A DNA stretch of 41,231 nt from Candidatus Poribacteria bacterium (GTDB lineage: Bacteria > Poribacteria > WGA-4E > WGA-3G), in NCBI GenBank assembly GCA_009843785.1, contig VYCT01000196.1:1-41231 (forward strand). The letters run 5' to 3'. Of the stretch, positions 15,954-23,380 are shown in pieces (positions within the stretch are counted from its first letter, which is position 1; each line of letters opens with the position of its first letter). The translations under genes and the position numbers were made by a program. The notes below the pieces were generated by a model. The model was not told where the DNA came from, did not search any database, and saw only the letters and a program-made list of their open reading frames with translations.

Positions 15954-17312
15954 ATGGCAGTTGAATTGAAAATGCTTCAGATGGATCAGACGATGACCAA
16001 GGGAAAAATCGGGAAATGGCTCGTTAAGGAAGGCGATACCGTCACCGAGGGGCAACCCCTGCTGGAAATCGAAACCGATAAGGTCGTTCATGAACAGGAA
16101 TCCCCTACCGAGGGCGTTATTGCCCAGATCCTTGCTGAAGAAGGCACCAATGTCCCCGTCAACGCGCTGCTCGCTGTTATCGGGGCACCCGGTGAGGAAG
16201 TGCCACGCGTCGAGGCAGATACCGCAGTGGCGCAACAAGAACCGGAACAAGAAGAGCAGGTCCAACCCACACAACCGAAGGCGACTCCATCACCTACCCC
16301 TGTTGCGCTGAAAGCCTCCCCAGCAGCACGTCAGCTTGCAGAAAAACTCGCTATCGACTTGGTCGAAGTCACTGCCTCCGGACCTGGTGGACGTATCCTT
16401 GAGGGCGATGTCCAGCGATATATCGACTTGCGGGGACCCTTGCCAACTGAAGCCGCGCGCCTTAAAGCATCTCCGCTCGCACGGCGATTGGCGAAGGAGC
16501 ATGGTGTCAATCTCAGTTCAATTGCTGGCTCCGGTCCTGATGGCAGAATCGTTCGGGACGACGTGTTACAAGCAGCAAGCACAGCACCGGAGATCCCCAC
16601 TGTAGAAACTCCTGCACTTCAGCAGGGCACAGAAGTCATCGCTATGGACGGCATCCGTGGAATTATCGCAGAACGGATGACTTTGAGCCTTCAGACGAAT
16701 GCCAGCGTCACCCTCCATACTGAAGTTGATGCGACGGCATTTGTTGAATTACGTGGGATGCTCAACGATAAACTACAGGCAAGAGAGGTGAATATTACCT
16801 ACACCGATCTACTTGTGAAAGTTGTGGCAAATGCTTTGCGGGAACATCCACGACTCAATGCAACACTCACGGATGAAGGGATACACCTATTGCGAGAAAT
16901 TAACATCGGGGTCGCGGTTGCATTGGAAGATGGGTTGGTAGTTCCGGTCGTCCGAGATGCTGACAAGGAGCGGTTATCGGAGATTTCAACACAAGTAAAA
17001 GATTTCGCTGAACGGGCACGAGGTAATCAGTTGACACCCGGAGAACTTCAAGGCGGGACCTTTACGATTACGAATCTCGGAAACTTTGGGATTGATGCGT
17101 TTACGCCTATTATCAATCCGCCGGAGAGTGCTATTCTTGGGGTGGGACGGATTCTGAAGAAGCCGGTTGTTCATGAAGATGAGATTGTTGTTCGGAGTAT
17201 GCTGACGCTAAGTCTGACTTTCGATCATCGGGTTGTAGACGGCGCGCCTGCAGCGCAATTCTTGCAAACGGTTTCTGGATATATTCAAGATCCGTATCTG
17301 TTGTTGGTGTAG
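15954..17312 (+). CDS. 2-oxoacid dehydrogenase E2 (dihydrolipoamide acyltransferase) with two E3-binding domains
   Basis: This 452-residue protein is the lipoylated core of a pyruvate- or branched-chain-type dehydrogenase complex. The lipoyl domain (about 2-75) has the lipoylated Lys43 in IETDKVV. After a Pro/Gln-rich linker come two peripheral subunit-binding domains in tandem: ASPAARQLAEKLAID with GPGGRILEGDV (about 118-156) and ASPLARRLAKEHGVN with GPDGRIVRDDV (about 168-206). The catalytic domain (about 225-452) ends with the active-site DHRVVDGAPAAQFL. Most bacterial E2s have one binding domain, so the doubled one is unusual. No E1 or E3 gene is adjacent. Confidence 0.93.
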   Translation: MAVELKMLQMDQTMTKGKIGKWLVKEGDTVTEGQPLLEIETDKVVHEQESPTEGVIAQILAEEGTNVPVNALLAVIGAPGEEVPRVEADTAVAQQEPEQEEQVQPTQPKATPSPTPVALKASPAARQLAEKLAIDLVEVTASGPGGRILEGDVQRYIDLRGPLPTEAARLKASPLARRLAKEHGVNLSSIAGSGPDGRIVRDDVLQAASTAPEIPTVETPALQQGTEVIAMDGIRGIIAERMTLSLQTNASVTLHTEVDATAFVELRGMLNDKLQAREVNITYTDLLVKVVANALREHPRLNATLTDEGIHLLREINIGVAVALEDGLVVPVVRDADKERLSEISTQVKDFAERARGNQLTPGELQGGTFTITNLGNFGIDAFTPIINPPESAILGVGRILKKPVVHEDEIVVRSMLTLSLTFDHRVVDGAPAAQFLQTVSGYIQDPYLLLV

Positions 17313-17315
17313 GAC

Positions 17316-17735
17316 CTACCAACGTTCTGTCTGTAGAGATTCGACTTCATCAAAATGTGCATCTCGTGTGACGAGAATCAAATCGTGTTGCATGGCAATT
17401 GCTGCAATCCAGATATCATTATTCGGGATGGGTCTACCTTTCCTGCGCAGCCGTTCTTTGATGATTCCGTACCACTGTGCCGTTTCCAAATCACAAGAAA
17501 GAAAAGTATGCTCTTCTACGAATACGTTGGTTCTGTGAAGATTTTCCGTAACCTTATTTGATTTCTGTGCGCCGTAGTAGAGTTCACCAACTGTAGGAGA
17601 AGCTAAGAATAAGTTATTACCATTTTGCATTTTTTCTTCAATCGCCGTGTCACCAGTCAGCATTCCGATAACAATATTGGTGTGTAAAAGATAGTTACCA
17701 TTCTGATTTATCGACCTGTCCACAGTCCTCTTCAA
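17316..17735 (-). CDS. PIN-domain (VapC-like) toxin with catalytic Asp replaced by His
   Basis: This 139-residue PIN-domain protein is the toxin half of a Type II module. In the family four acidic residues bind metal for RNA cleavage. Here the first motif reads NYLLHTNIV where LLDTN is expected, a D-to-H change that one base (GAC to CAC) would explain. The others remain: Glu in VGELYYG, Asp in NNDIWIAAIA and Asp in VTRDAHFDEV. The only starts are TTG 17735 or an in-frame GTG at about 17723, both inside the antitoxin gene. The changed metal ligand and weak start suggest a decaying or inactive toxin (inference). Confidence 0.82.
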   Translation of the reverse strand: MKRTVDRSINQNGNYLLHTNIVIGMLTGDTAIEEKMQNGNNLFLASPTVGELYYGAQKSNKVTENLHRTNVFVEEHTFLSCDLETAQWYGIIKERLRRKGRPIPNNDIWIAAIAMQHDLILVTRDAHFDEVESLQTERW

Positions 17736-17925
17736 TTGCGCTCTTTATTTCTTCAAGATCCTCAGGCGGGAACAATCCGACAAATTTAAGCAGTTCCTTA
17801 CCTGGGGTGCCTCTTATGGGTTCGCCTAAAAAAGAGAGAACAGAATTCAAAATCTGTTTCTGTTGCATAGGCGTAAGTTTGTCTAATCGCTGAACAATTT
17901 CTTGGATAGTTGTTGGGTTTTCCAT
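17695..17925 (-). CDS. Antitoxin of the PIN-domain module
   Basis: This small acidic protein of 76 residues directly precedes and overlaps the PIN toxin. Its N-terminal helix (IQEIVQRLDKLTPMQQKQIL) is followed by a Pro/Gly-rich part and a toxin-binding-like acidic C-terminus (PEDLEEIKSAIEEDCGQ). I do not see a clear DNA-binding motif. AAGGAGG lies 7-8 bases before the ATG. The assignment rests mainly on size, charge and position. Confidence 0.7.
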   Translation of the reverse strand: MENPTTIQEIVQRLDKLTPMQQKQILNSVLSFLGEPIRGTPGKELLKFVGLFPPEDLEEIKSAIEEDCGQVDKSEW

Positions 17926-18082
17926 TGTAGTGCCTCCTTTTTAGTTGAGTTGTCACTATAAACAGTTTACCATCAATTATATCCAAAAATCAACTTTTTT
18001 CGGTATACCAGCCAGAACCATTCAGTTTGTAGTACTCTGTTGTCGGTTAACTAAGGTGCTCTGATTAATCAAATATCTCTTT

Positions 18083-18114
18083 AACTGACAACTAACAACT
18101 GATAACTGACAACC
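18083..18114. repeat. AACTGACAAC-type short repeat
   Basis: AACTGACAACTAACAACTGATAACTGACAAC is a string of degenerate AACTGA(T)AAC units just after the PcfJ-like gene (minus strand). It resembles the CTGACTGC units near 6842. The remaining spacer (17936-18120) shows no gene. Confidence 0.5.
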
Positions 18115-18120
18115 ATAGTG

Positions 18121-19557
18121 CTATATGTATCCAGCGAGTTGCAAATCTTCTTGTTCCGCCCATTTTCCTAATAGGTTTTTCTCTTTGGGGGTTGCTAAAC
18201 GGTTCCGCCTGCCTCGAACTTGACGGATAACTTTTTCGCGTGGCGCAACCTCAATCGTCAAAATTTTGCGTCGTCCATTTTCATCTTCAATTTCCATGCT
18301 CCAAATTGATGAGCGTCCGGTATGACAGGATCTCGCGTAAGTTGAGACGCAATGCCGCAGTATCCGACTTTCGTCGATAAGCTCGTCGCTGCTGAGCAGT
18401 TCTCGAATAGACCAGAATTTCATATTGCGTGCCTCCTCACTCCCTTCTAACAGATGAAATTCACCGATCTCTGAACCGTGCCACTCAAGTTCTCTGTCTT
18501 TTGATTCTCTACCGAGTTCGCCGTGCCATTCCTCGACTTGGCGGAGCAGCGTTTCAGGGGTTCTCCGGCGCATGCTGAAGTTCGGTTGCGCGGGTCCAAT
18601 TTCTCTTGCAACCCCTCTCTCGACGAAAACGCGGCGGTTCTCGTATCTCTGATGCCAAATGTAGTCAATAATCGGATGTACATGACTGACATCCAACATC
18701 GGATTTGCAATAAAAAAACGGATCACGTTCAGCCAGAAATCGTCGTTGTTAAAAGTTCCGGTCAGTCGTGTGCCGCGAAACGCGTCCGCCAAATACTTAT
18801 CACCACCGAGGGCGTGTACTTGTCCCCAGCGGAGTGCCTCCTCAATTGTATAACGCCTCGGTGCCTTAAGAAAATGGTGTGCCATCTTTTTCGTGAACGG
18901 TATAGGAATATCCGAAGCAGTTCGGATATTTTGACCGGTGCCGATGTGTTTGAACCAATTTTGGTGTATTACATTTCCATTAAACCAGACACAATCCATG
19001 AAAAGCGGAATTTCATAAGCCGCGAGTAGGTGGCGGGCGAGTTCGGAGAACTGGCGGTCGCGGTTATGTTTTTTCACTTTCCACGTCTCAACGGGTCGGA
19101 TCCAACTTTCATGATGGTTTGCGAGTGCTGCGATGCCTTGAATATAGGAGGTCTCCTTTAACAAGTCTGAATTGTCTTCGAGATATAACAGGAGTTTCAA
19201 AAGGACTTTCGGGGCGATGCTGCTCTCAAAAGTTTCCGAAATGGCTCTGGTAACCGAATTCTGTAGCTTTTCGGAGCGTAGTTCTTGATTGTATATCTTC
19301 GGCAGAATCTCTCTCAGGTTGCTGTCTTTCTTCTTTTTCGCCATCATTTTGGTGGCTTGTGTGCGGGTCATAACGTATAGTTCGTCTTGCCGCTGACGCG
19401 GAGTTTTATCTAAACCCTGACTAAAATTATAGGCGCGGCACCATTCCTTATACACCTCAACCGAAGATATGCCGAGCTGCTGGAAATGCTCCTGCATTTT
19501 CAATGAGCATTCCTCTATTCGTATTTTTTTCTGGGATTTTTTTTTCTTTTGAGCCAT
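18121..19557 (-). CDS. PcfJ-like protein
   Basis: This 478-residue protein matches the PcfJ-like family (PF14284), named from a conjugative plasmid but common on chromosomes. The diagnostic C-terminal part has SRILRHCVSTYARSCHTGRSSIWSM, then ILTIEVAPREKVIRQVRGRRNR and a final WAEQEDL. A Lys-rich N-terminus (AQKKKKSQKKIRIEE) precedes a helical middle. The biochemical function is unknown. There is no relaxase, integrase or other plasmid gene nearby, so it cannot be tied to conjugation here. An A+T-rich spacer with the tandem promoters of the next operon lies beyond its start. Confidence 0.8.
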   Translation of the reverse strand: MAQKKKKSQKKIRIEECSLKMQEHFQQLGISSVEVYKEWCRAYNFSQGLDKTPRQRQDELYVMTRTQATKMMAKKKKDSNLREILPKIYNQELRSEKLQNSVTRAISETFESSIAPKVLLKLLLYLEDNSDLLKETSYIQGIAALANHHESWIRPVETWKVKKHNRDRQFSELARHLLAAYEIPLFMDCVWFNGNVIHQNWFKHIGTGQNIRTASDIPIPFTKKMAHHFLKAPRRYTIEEALRWGQVHALGGDKYLADAFRGTRLTGTFNNDDFWLNVIRFFIANPMLDVSHVHPIIDYIWHQRYENRRVFVERGVAREIGPAQPNFSMRRRTPETLLRQVEEWHGELGRESKDRELEWHGSEIGEFHLLEGSEEARNMKFWSIRELLSSDELIDESRILRHCVSTYARSCHTGRSSIWSMEIEDENGRRKILTIEVAPREKVIRQVRGRRNRLATPKEKNLLGKWAEQEDLQLAGYI

Positions 19558-19747
19558 CAGTTAAGCCCTATAGGTACACTATGAATTGCGCCTCTATTCC
19601 ACCCATTTCAGAGACATGACGACGGTTTTCTGTCACTGTTCAATTACCCGTAATGTGTTTAACCCGACCGACTCGGTATATATTCCAATTTTATCATCTA
19701 ACCCGTTTTTCAGCAACCTTGCATTTTTTCCAAGAAAACCGAAGCAA

Positions 19748-19777
19748 TTGACAACTAAGACGGTAGCCAAGTATACT
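19748..19777 (+). promoter_or_regulatory. Upstream tandem promoter P1
   Basis: A perfect TTGACA (19748-19753), an 18-base spacer and TATACT (19772-19777). Confidence 0.65.
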
Positions 19778-19787
19778 ACGTTTCTAT

Positions 19788-19817
19788 TTGACATGAACGC
19801 ATCACAGGTGTTATACT
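19788..19817 (+). promoter_or_regulatory. Downstream tandem promoter P2
   Basis: Identical hexamers and spacing to P1: TTGACA (19788-19793), 18 bases, TATACT (19812-19817). It lies exactly 40 bases downstream of P1. Transcripts would start near 19824. Confidence 0.65.
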
Positions 19818-19943
19818 ATCAAGATAGATGATATTTGATGGTGATATGGCTGAAGTGATGAATTGGGAACGATTTTGCTTGTATCTAAGGGGGAAGTTTG
19901 ATGCTTTTATGTATAAAGTGTACGCATAACGCTTGCAAGTTTT

Positions 19944-20708
19944 GTGGCAGTCTTTTTTCTGATAGCACTGCCGAGTTTTGCTAAGATTGATCCGGCGAAT
20001 ATTATGGGGATGTGGCTCTTTAACGAAGGGAAAGGTGGCACTGCTACAGACTCATCAAAACAGGGTAACGATGGCGAAATCCACGGCGCGAAGTGGGTTG
20101 ATGGAAAGTTTGGTAAAGCCCTTGAATTTGATGGTGCAAGTAACTGGGTTGAAGTTCCACACTCAAACACCGTCGGGTTTAAAGCAGGTGTGTCATTCAC
20201 GATTACGCTCCATTTCAAAGGCACTAAGGTCGCTGGTGCGCTTGTTGGCAAAAACTACGAGGATACATCACAGGTGGTCCCGTGGTACCTGCTCTGGAAC
20301 GGAGGTGGCGATAATAAGGTGACCCTCTATCTGCGCGACAGTGCATCAACAAGTTTCCGTGCAGATGGCACCACGGAAATTGGGGACGACAAATGGCACT
20401 TTGTCGTCGGCAGAGCCGACGCAAGTACGGGTAAGGCTTCGATATGGATAGATGGCAAGATGGAAAAAGAGATTGACTTCAACGAAAAAGACGGATACGG
20501 CACCGGTGAAGGCGTATTTCATATTGGGCGGCACTATGACCGCTATACTGAAGGTATCATTGATGATGTTGCCCTCTTCAATGTGGCTCTGGAGGAAGAG
20601 GACATGGATGCGATCATGGACAACGGTATTGAAACCGCTGCCGCAGTTGACCCTGTGAATAAGCTGACAACGACGTGGGGCAGAATCAAACGGCAAATAG
20701 GCAGATAG
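19944..20708 (+). CDS. Secreted LamG/concanavalin-A-like lectin domain protein, probable 5' frame disruption
   Basis: The exported protein of about 254 residues has one LamG-type (jelly-roll) domain: MGMWLFNEGKGGTATDSS, then GKFGKALEFDGASNWVEVP, WHFVVGRADASTGKASIWIDG and IDDVALFNVALEEEDM. Such domains bind carbohydrate or matrix. In frame, the only plausible start is GTG 19944, leaving a stunted signal sequence (AVFFLIALPSFA). Upstream, the good Shine-Dalgarno and ATG 19909 read MYKVYA then stop; removing one GT from AAAGTGTACG would give MYKVRITLASFVAVFF, a complete signal peptide. So the start is either mutated or misread. The C-terminus carries the LTTTWGRIK tail shared with another exported protein here. 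Confidence 0.75.
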   Translation: MAVFFLIALPSFAKIDPANIMGMWLFNEGKGGTATDSSKQGNDGEIHGAKWVDGKFGKALEFDGASNWVEVPHSNTVGFKAGVSFTITLHFKGTKVAGALVGKNYEDTSQVVPWYLLWNGGGDNKVTLYLRDSASTSFRADGTTEIGDDKWHFVVGRADASTGKASIWIDGKMEKEIDFNEKDGYGTGEGVFHIGRHYDRYTEGIIDDVALFNVALEEEDMDAIMDNGIETAAAVDPVNKLTTTWGRIKRQIGR

Positions 20709-20718
20709 GGGAAAGACA

Positions 20719-22008
20719 ATGAAACGGATACTGGCCTTTTCGGTGCGGCTTGCAAACCGAAAACTTGCTATACAGAAGGCGGTGCGGCTTGCAAACCGAA
20801 AACTTGCTATACAGAAGGCGGTGCGGCTTGCAAACCGAAAACTTGCTATACAAATGTTCGCGTTCGCGCTCCTGTTATTTGCAGGATTGAACTGCGGGAC
20901 AGAAAACCCGATTGAGGAGACAGGGGATACCGTCCCGGTTGAAACCACCGCGACAGGCTCTTTTTATGGTGATATTGAATTAATTGAAGGCGTAACGATC
21001 TATATGCGCTTTTTAAAAGCTGGGCAAATCCTCGCGCAAGTTGAATTTGAAGTGCACGGCGTAAAGTCGTCAAGCACTGACGCGAACATCTTTGCCTCAG
21101 TCCAATCTGGTGTTGGAAACTATCACCTTAAGGAGGCTGAACCGGGGGACTACACTGTCCAAATTTCAGCCAAGGGATACCAGACAACGGAGTTGAATGT
21201 TACGGTCATCCCAGACCAGAGCCTTTCGCTTGATAAAGTTGCGCTTGCCGTATTAGAAACGCCTGTCTCGCATCTGCGTGGTGTTTTAACGAACGAAGTG
21301 ACCGGTGAACCCATCGGCACGGTCAACCTCCAACTCAAGGATAACACTGGAAAAGTTTACGAAACGTTGACGACAGTGACAGGCGTTTTCTCTTTTGAAA
21401 ACCTTCCTGTACAGCAATCCTTTACGTTGACAATTGCGTACGCTGGCTACGAAGGTAAAGAGGTGGCAGTGGATCCGATACCCGCGGCTGAGACATCTGA
21501 GTTAACGGTTGAACTGACTCCGCTGCAGGCACCAGAAAGATTGGATCCGGGTCAGGGGTTGAGTATCGGCAGCCAGGCACCAGCCTTTGAATTACCAGAT
21601 GGTAACAACAAGTTGCACGCACTTGCTGATTATACCGCTGATAAAAACGTTGTCCTTATTTTTTATCGTGGCGGCTGGTGACCGTTCTGCAGAGGGCAAC
21701 TCGGTGAGTTGCAACAGAACTATGCGAAGATTCAAGCTGCAGGCGCGGAGCTTATCGCTATCAGTTCCGATAACGCAGGCGATACCAGACAGACGGTTCA
21801 AAATCACGGGCTCAAATTTCCGGTACTGGCGGATACCGACAAAGAGGCGATCACTGCTTACAACGTCGTTGATCCGGGCAACAATAGGATCGCGCGTCCG
21901 GCTGCCTATATCGTCCAGCAGGATGGAACAGTTGCTTGGAAATCCCTTAATGGTGTAGCGGTGCGTGTACCAACGGCGGAAATTCTCACAGAATTGGGTA
22001 AACTCTAA
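20719..22008 (+). CDS. Lipoprotein-peroxiredoxin-like selenoprotein with carboxypeptidase-regulatory-like domains
   Basis: The track splits this gene at TGA 21679-21681. Reading it as selenocysteine (U321) joins both halves into a 429-residue protein with the AhpC/TSA motif FYRGGWUPFCRGQL, where relatives have WCPFC. From the N-terminus: a signal sequence interrupted by three copies of VRLANRKLAIQ(KA); a hydrophobic stretch ending FAGLNC, a probable lipid-attachment Cys; two beta-rich carboxypeptidase-regulatory-like domains (about 70-150, 185-270); and a peroxiredoxin-like domain (about 285-429) with ISSDNAGDTRQTV and FPVLADTDKEAI. A SECIS-like hairpin starts 2 nt after the UGA. AGGGGAAAG precedes the ATG. 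The stop overlaps the next start (TAATG). An alternative start is Met46 after the repeats. Likely role: envelope-anchored peroxide or thiol redox (inference). Confidence 0.9.
20742..20854 (+). repeat. In-frame 39-bp tandem repeat in a signal peptide
   Basis: GGTGCGGCTTGCAAACCGAA begins at 20742, 20781 and 20820: three 39-base units (the last partial), all in frame and encoding VRLANRKLAIQKA. They separate the start MKRILAFS from the hydrophobic core MFAFALLLFAGLNC. Exact identity at DNA level suggests recent expansion. Confidence 0.95.
21684..21720 (+). promoter_or_regulatory. Bacterial SECIS-like hairpin of the peroxiredoxin selenoprotein
   Basis: The outer stem GTTCTG (21684-21689) pairs perfectly with CAGAAC (21715-21720). 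The inner stem GCAACTC (21696-21702) pairs perfectly with GAGTTGC (21706-21712). The loop is GGT. Six bases on the 5' side and two on the 3' side form an internal loop. The apical loop begins 22 nt after the UGA, the same geometry as in the SelW-like gene. Confidence 0.85.
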
Positions 22009-23135
22009 TGGGACCTAACGACAAAGTTATAGCAAACATTATCGCTGACAGCCAAGAGACAACGGACTGTCGGGACAGACTCAACCGACGGCAGTTCCTA
22101 ACGCAACTTGCTGCCGGTGTCGGAGGTATCGGTGGCGCGCTGAGCACGCTGCCAGCGTTCGCGCAACTGAGTAGCGGCCAATTACAACCCGACGCGACGA
22201 CAGAGGCGGTGTCCCTTACGCCTGTTGTTGAGGCTATCGGTAAAAAGGTTTGGGAAAACGATCAGCTCAATGAAGATGCTGTGAGTGAACTGATGGATCA
22301 GGCGATGATGAAGTTGACTGGGCGCTCCTCCGCGAAAGAGGCGTGGCGAGATATTGTGCTCCCCGACGATATTGTGGGAATAAAAATCAATCCGCTTGCC
22401 GGCCCGGAGCTTAGCACGCATTCTATCATCGTTGATAAAATCGTTGAGGGGTTATACGGTGCAGGTGTACTTCGGAAACAGATTATTATCTGGGATCGAT
22501 TTGAAGAGCATCTCTTGAACGCCGGTTATCCAATCAAGCAAGATGAAACCGATGTGCGAACTTTTGCCTCCGACACAGAAGGCATTGGGTATGACGATGA
22601 GGTATTTTATGAGAGCGAAAAAGACAGTGTTGCGCGTCGAGAGAACGAAAGTACTCGCTCTCGGTATTCCCGAATCGTCACGCAGCAAGTTGATGTCCTC
22701 ATCAATGTCCCTGTTTTGAAGCACCATGCGATGGCGGGTGTCAGCGGATGTTTAAAGAATCTTGCGTTCGGGAGTGTTGATAACACACGCCGGTTCCACG
22801 GAAAACCGATCTATTGCAACCCGGCTATCGCCGAAATTCTGGAGCATAAAGTGCTGAAGGAGAAGCTTGTTCTCAATATCGTTGATGGACTGGTCGCCTC
22901 GTTTGACAGGGGACCGACATATCACGCCGAAAGCGCGTGGAACTACGGGGGGCTTTTTATCAGTGCTGACCCGGTTATCCTTGATGTGTTGGTGCTTCAG
23001 ACAGTCAACCAGAAACGCGAGGAGATGGAATTAGATTCTGTCTCTAAACTCGCCAACCATATTAGTACAGCGAGTAAGCTCGATTTAGGCACGAATACGC
23101 TGGATCAAGCGGATCTCCGGCAAGTTGAGGTTTAA
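22008..23135 (+). CDS. Tat-exported DUF362 protein
   Basis: This 375-residue protein starts with a twin-arginine signal (RLNRRQFLTQLAAGVGGIGGA, ending near SLPAFAQ-like TLPAFAQ), so it is exported folded, possibly with a cofactor. The mature part is a DUF362 domain: DIVGIKINPLAG, VEGLYGAGV, IIIWDRFEEHLLNAGY, VDVLINVPVLKHHAMAGVSGCLKNLAFG and a conserved NYGGLFISADPVILD. DUF362 proteins are often linked to iron-sulfur proteins, but no CxxCxxC ferredoxin motif is seen here. The start overlaps the selenoprotein stop by one base, which ties the two genes translationally. Function is unknown; redox is suggested by context. Confidence 0.85.
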   Translation: MGPNDKVIANIIADSQETTDCRDRLNRRQFLTQLAAGVGGIGGALSTLPAFAQLSSGQLQPDATTEAVSLTPVVEAIGKKVWENDQLNEDAVSELMDQAMMKLTGRSSAKEAWRDIVLPDDIVGIKINPLAGPELSTHSIIVDKIVEGLYGAGVLRKQIIIWDRFEEHLLNAGYPIKQDETDVRTFASDTEGIGYDDEVFYESEKDSVARRENESTRSRYSRIVTQQVDVLINVPVLKHHAMAGVSGCLKNLAFGSVDNTRRFHGKPIYCNPAIAEILEHKVLKEKLVLNIVDGLVASFDRGPTYHAESAWNYGGLFISADPVILDVLVLQTVNQKREEMELDSVSKLANHISTASKLDLGTNTLDQADLRQVEV

Positions 23136-23137
23136 TT

Positions 23138-23380
23138 GTGATATACAAACGCTTTTTTCTTTTTTTGCTGCTTGGTCTTTTCTGCATGGCTGTCACGTTT
23201 TCAGGATGCACCCTGACTTTCACGCAGAGTGACACGCTCCAACTGAGTCTATCGGAACCCACAGATAAAACACTATCGCTCGTCGCTGAGTTTGAAGCGG
23301 GCGAAGCGGACAATGTCGCTGGTGATGTGACGCAGAAGGCCGGAAGTGCTTGTGCTGGTGGTGCGTGTATTATCTATTAG
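23138..23380 (+). CDS. Small lipoprotein, last gene of the selenoprotein operon
   Basis: This 80-residue protein has a hydrophobic N-terminus (FFLFLLLGLFCMAVTFSGC), with a probable lipid-attachment Cys, and an acidic body. It ends in CAGGACIIY; the CxxxxC pair close to the C-terminus could form a disulfide or bind metal. The GTG start is 2 bases after the DUF362 stop, so it belongs to the same operon. I recognise no family. Its 3' end overlaps the convergent gene by 4 bases. Confidence 0.65.
   Translation: MIYKRFFLFLLLGLFCMAVTFSGCTLTFTQSDTLQLSLSEPTDKTLSLVAEFEAGEADNVAGDVTQKAGSACAGGACIIY

Larger units (their letters stand above)
19558..19943. other. 386-base promoter region of the LamG-selenoprotein operon
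   Basis: This A+T-rich spacer lies between the PcfJ-like gene and the operon. It contains two matching promoters 40 bases apart and, at 19888-19897, a strong AAGGGGGAAG Shine-Dalgarno. ATG codons follow at 19901 and 19909 but in frames that do not enter the LamG gene directly. The 81-residue ORF at 19586 has no recognisable features and I do not call it. Confidence 0.6.

Noticed and set aside
18121-19557. Conjugative or plasmid origin for the PcfJ-like gene
   Set aside because: No relaxase, coupling protein, replication gene or att-like site is present around it.
19586-19831. 81-residue ORF in the promoter region
   Set aside because: No domain, low-quality codon use, and it spans the two tandem promoters; treated as chance.
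21709-22008. Separate peroxiredoxin-like gene starting at TTG 21709
   Set aside because: It is in frame with the upstream ORF and begins in the middle of the peroxiredoxin fold, just after the catalytic UxxC. It is the 3' part of the UGA-containing gene.
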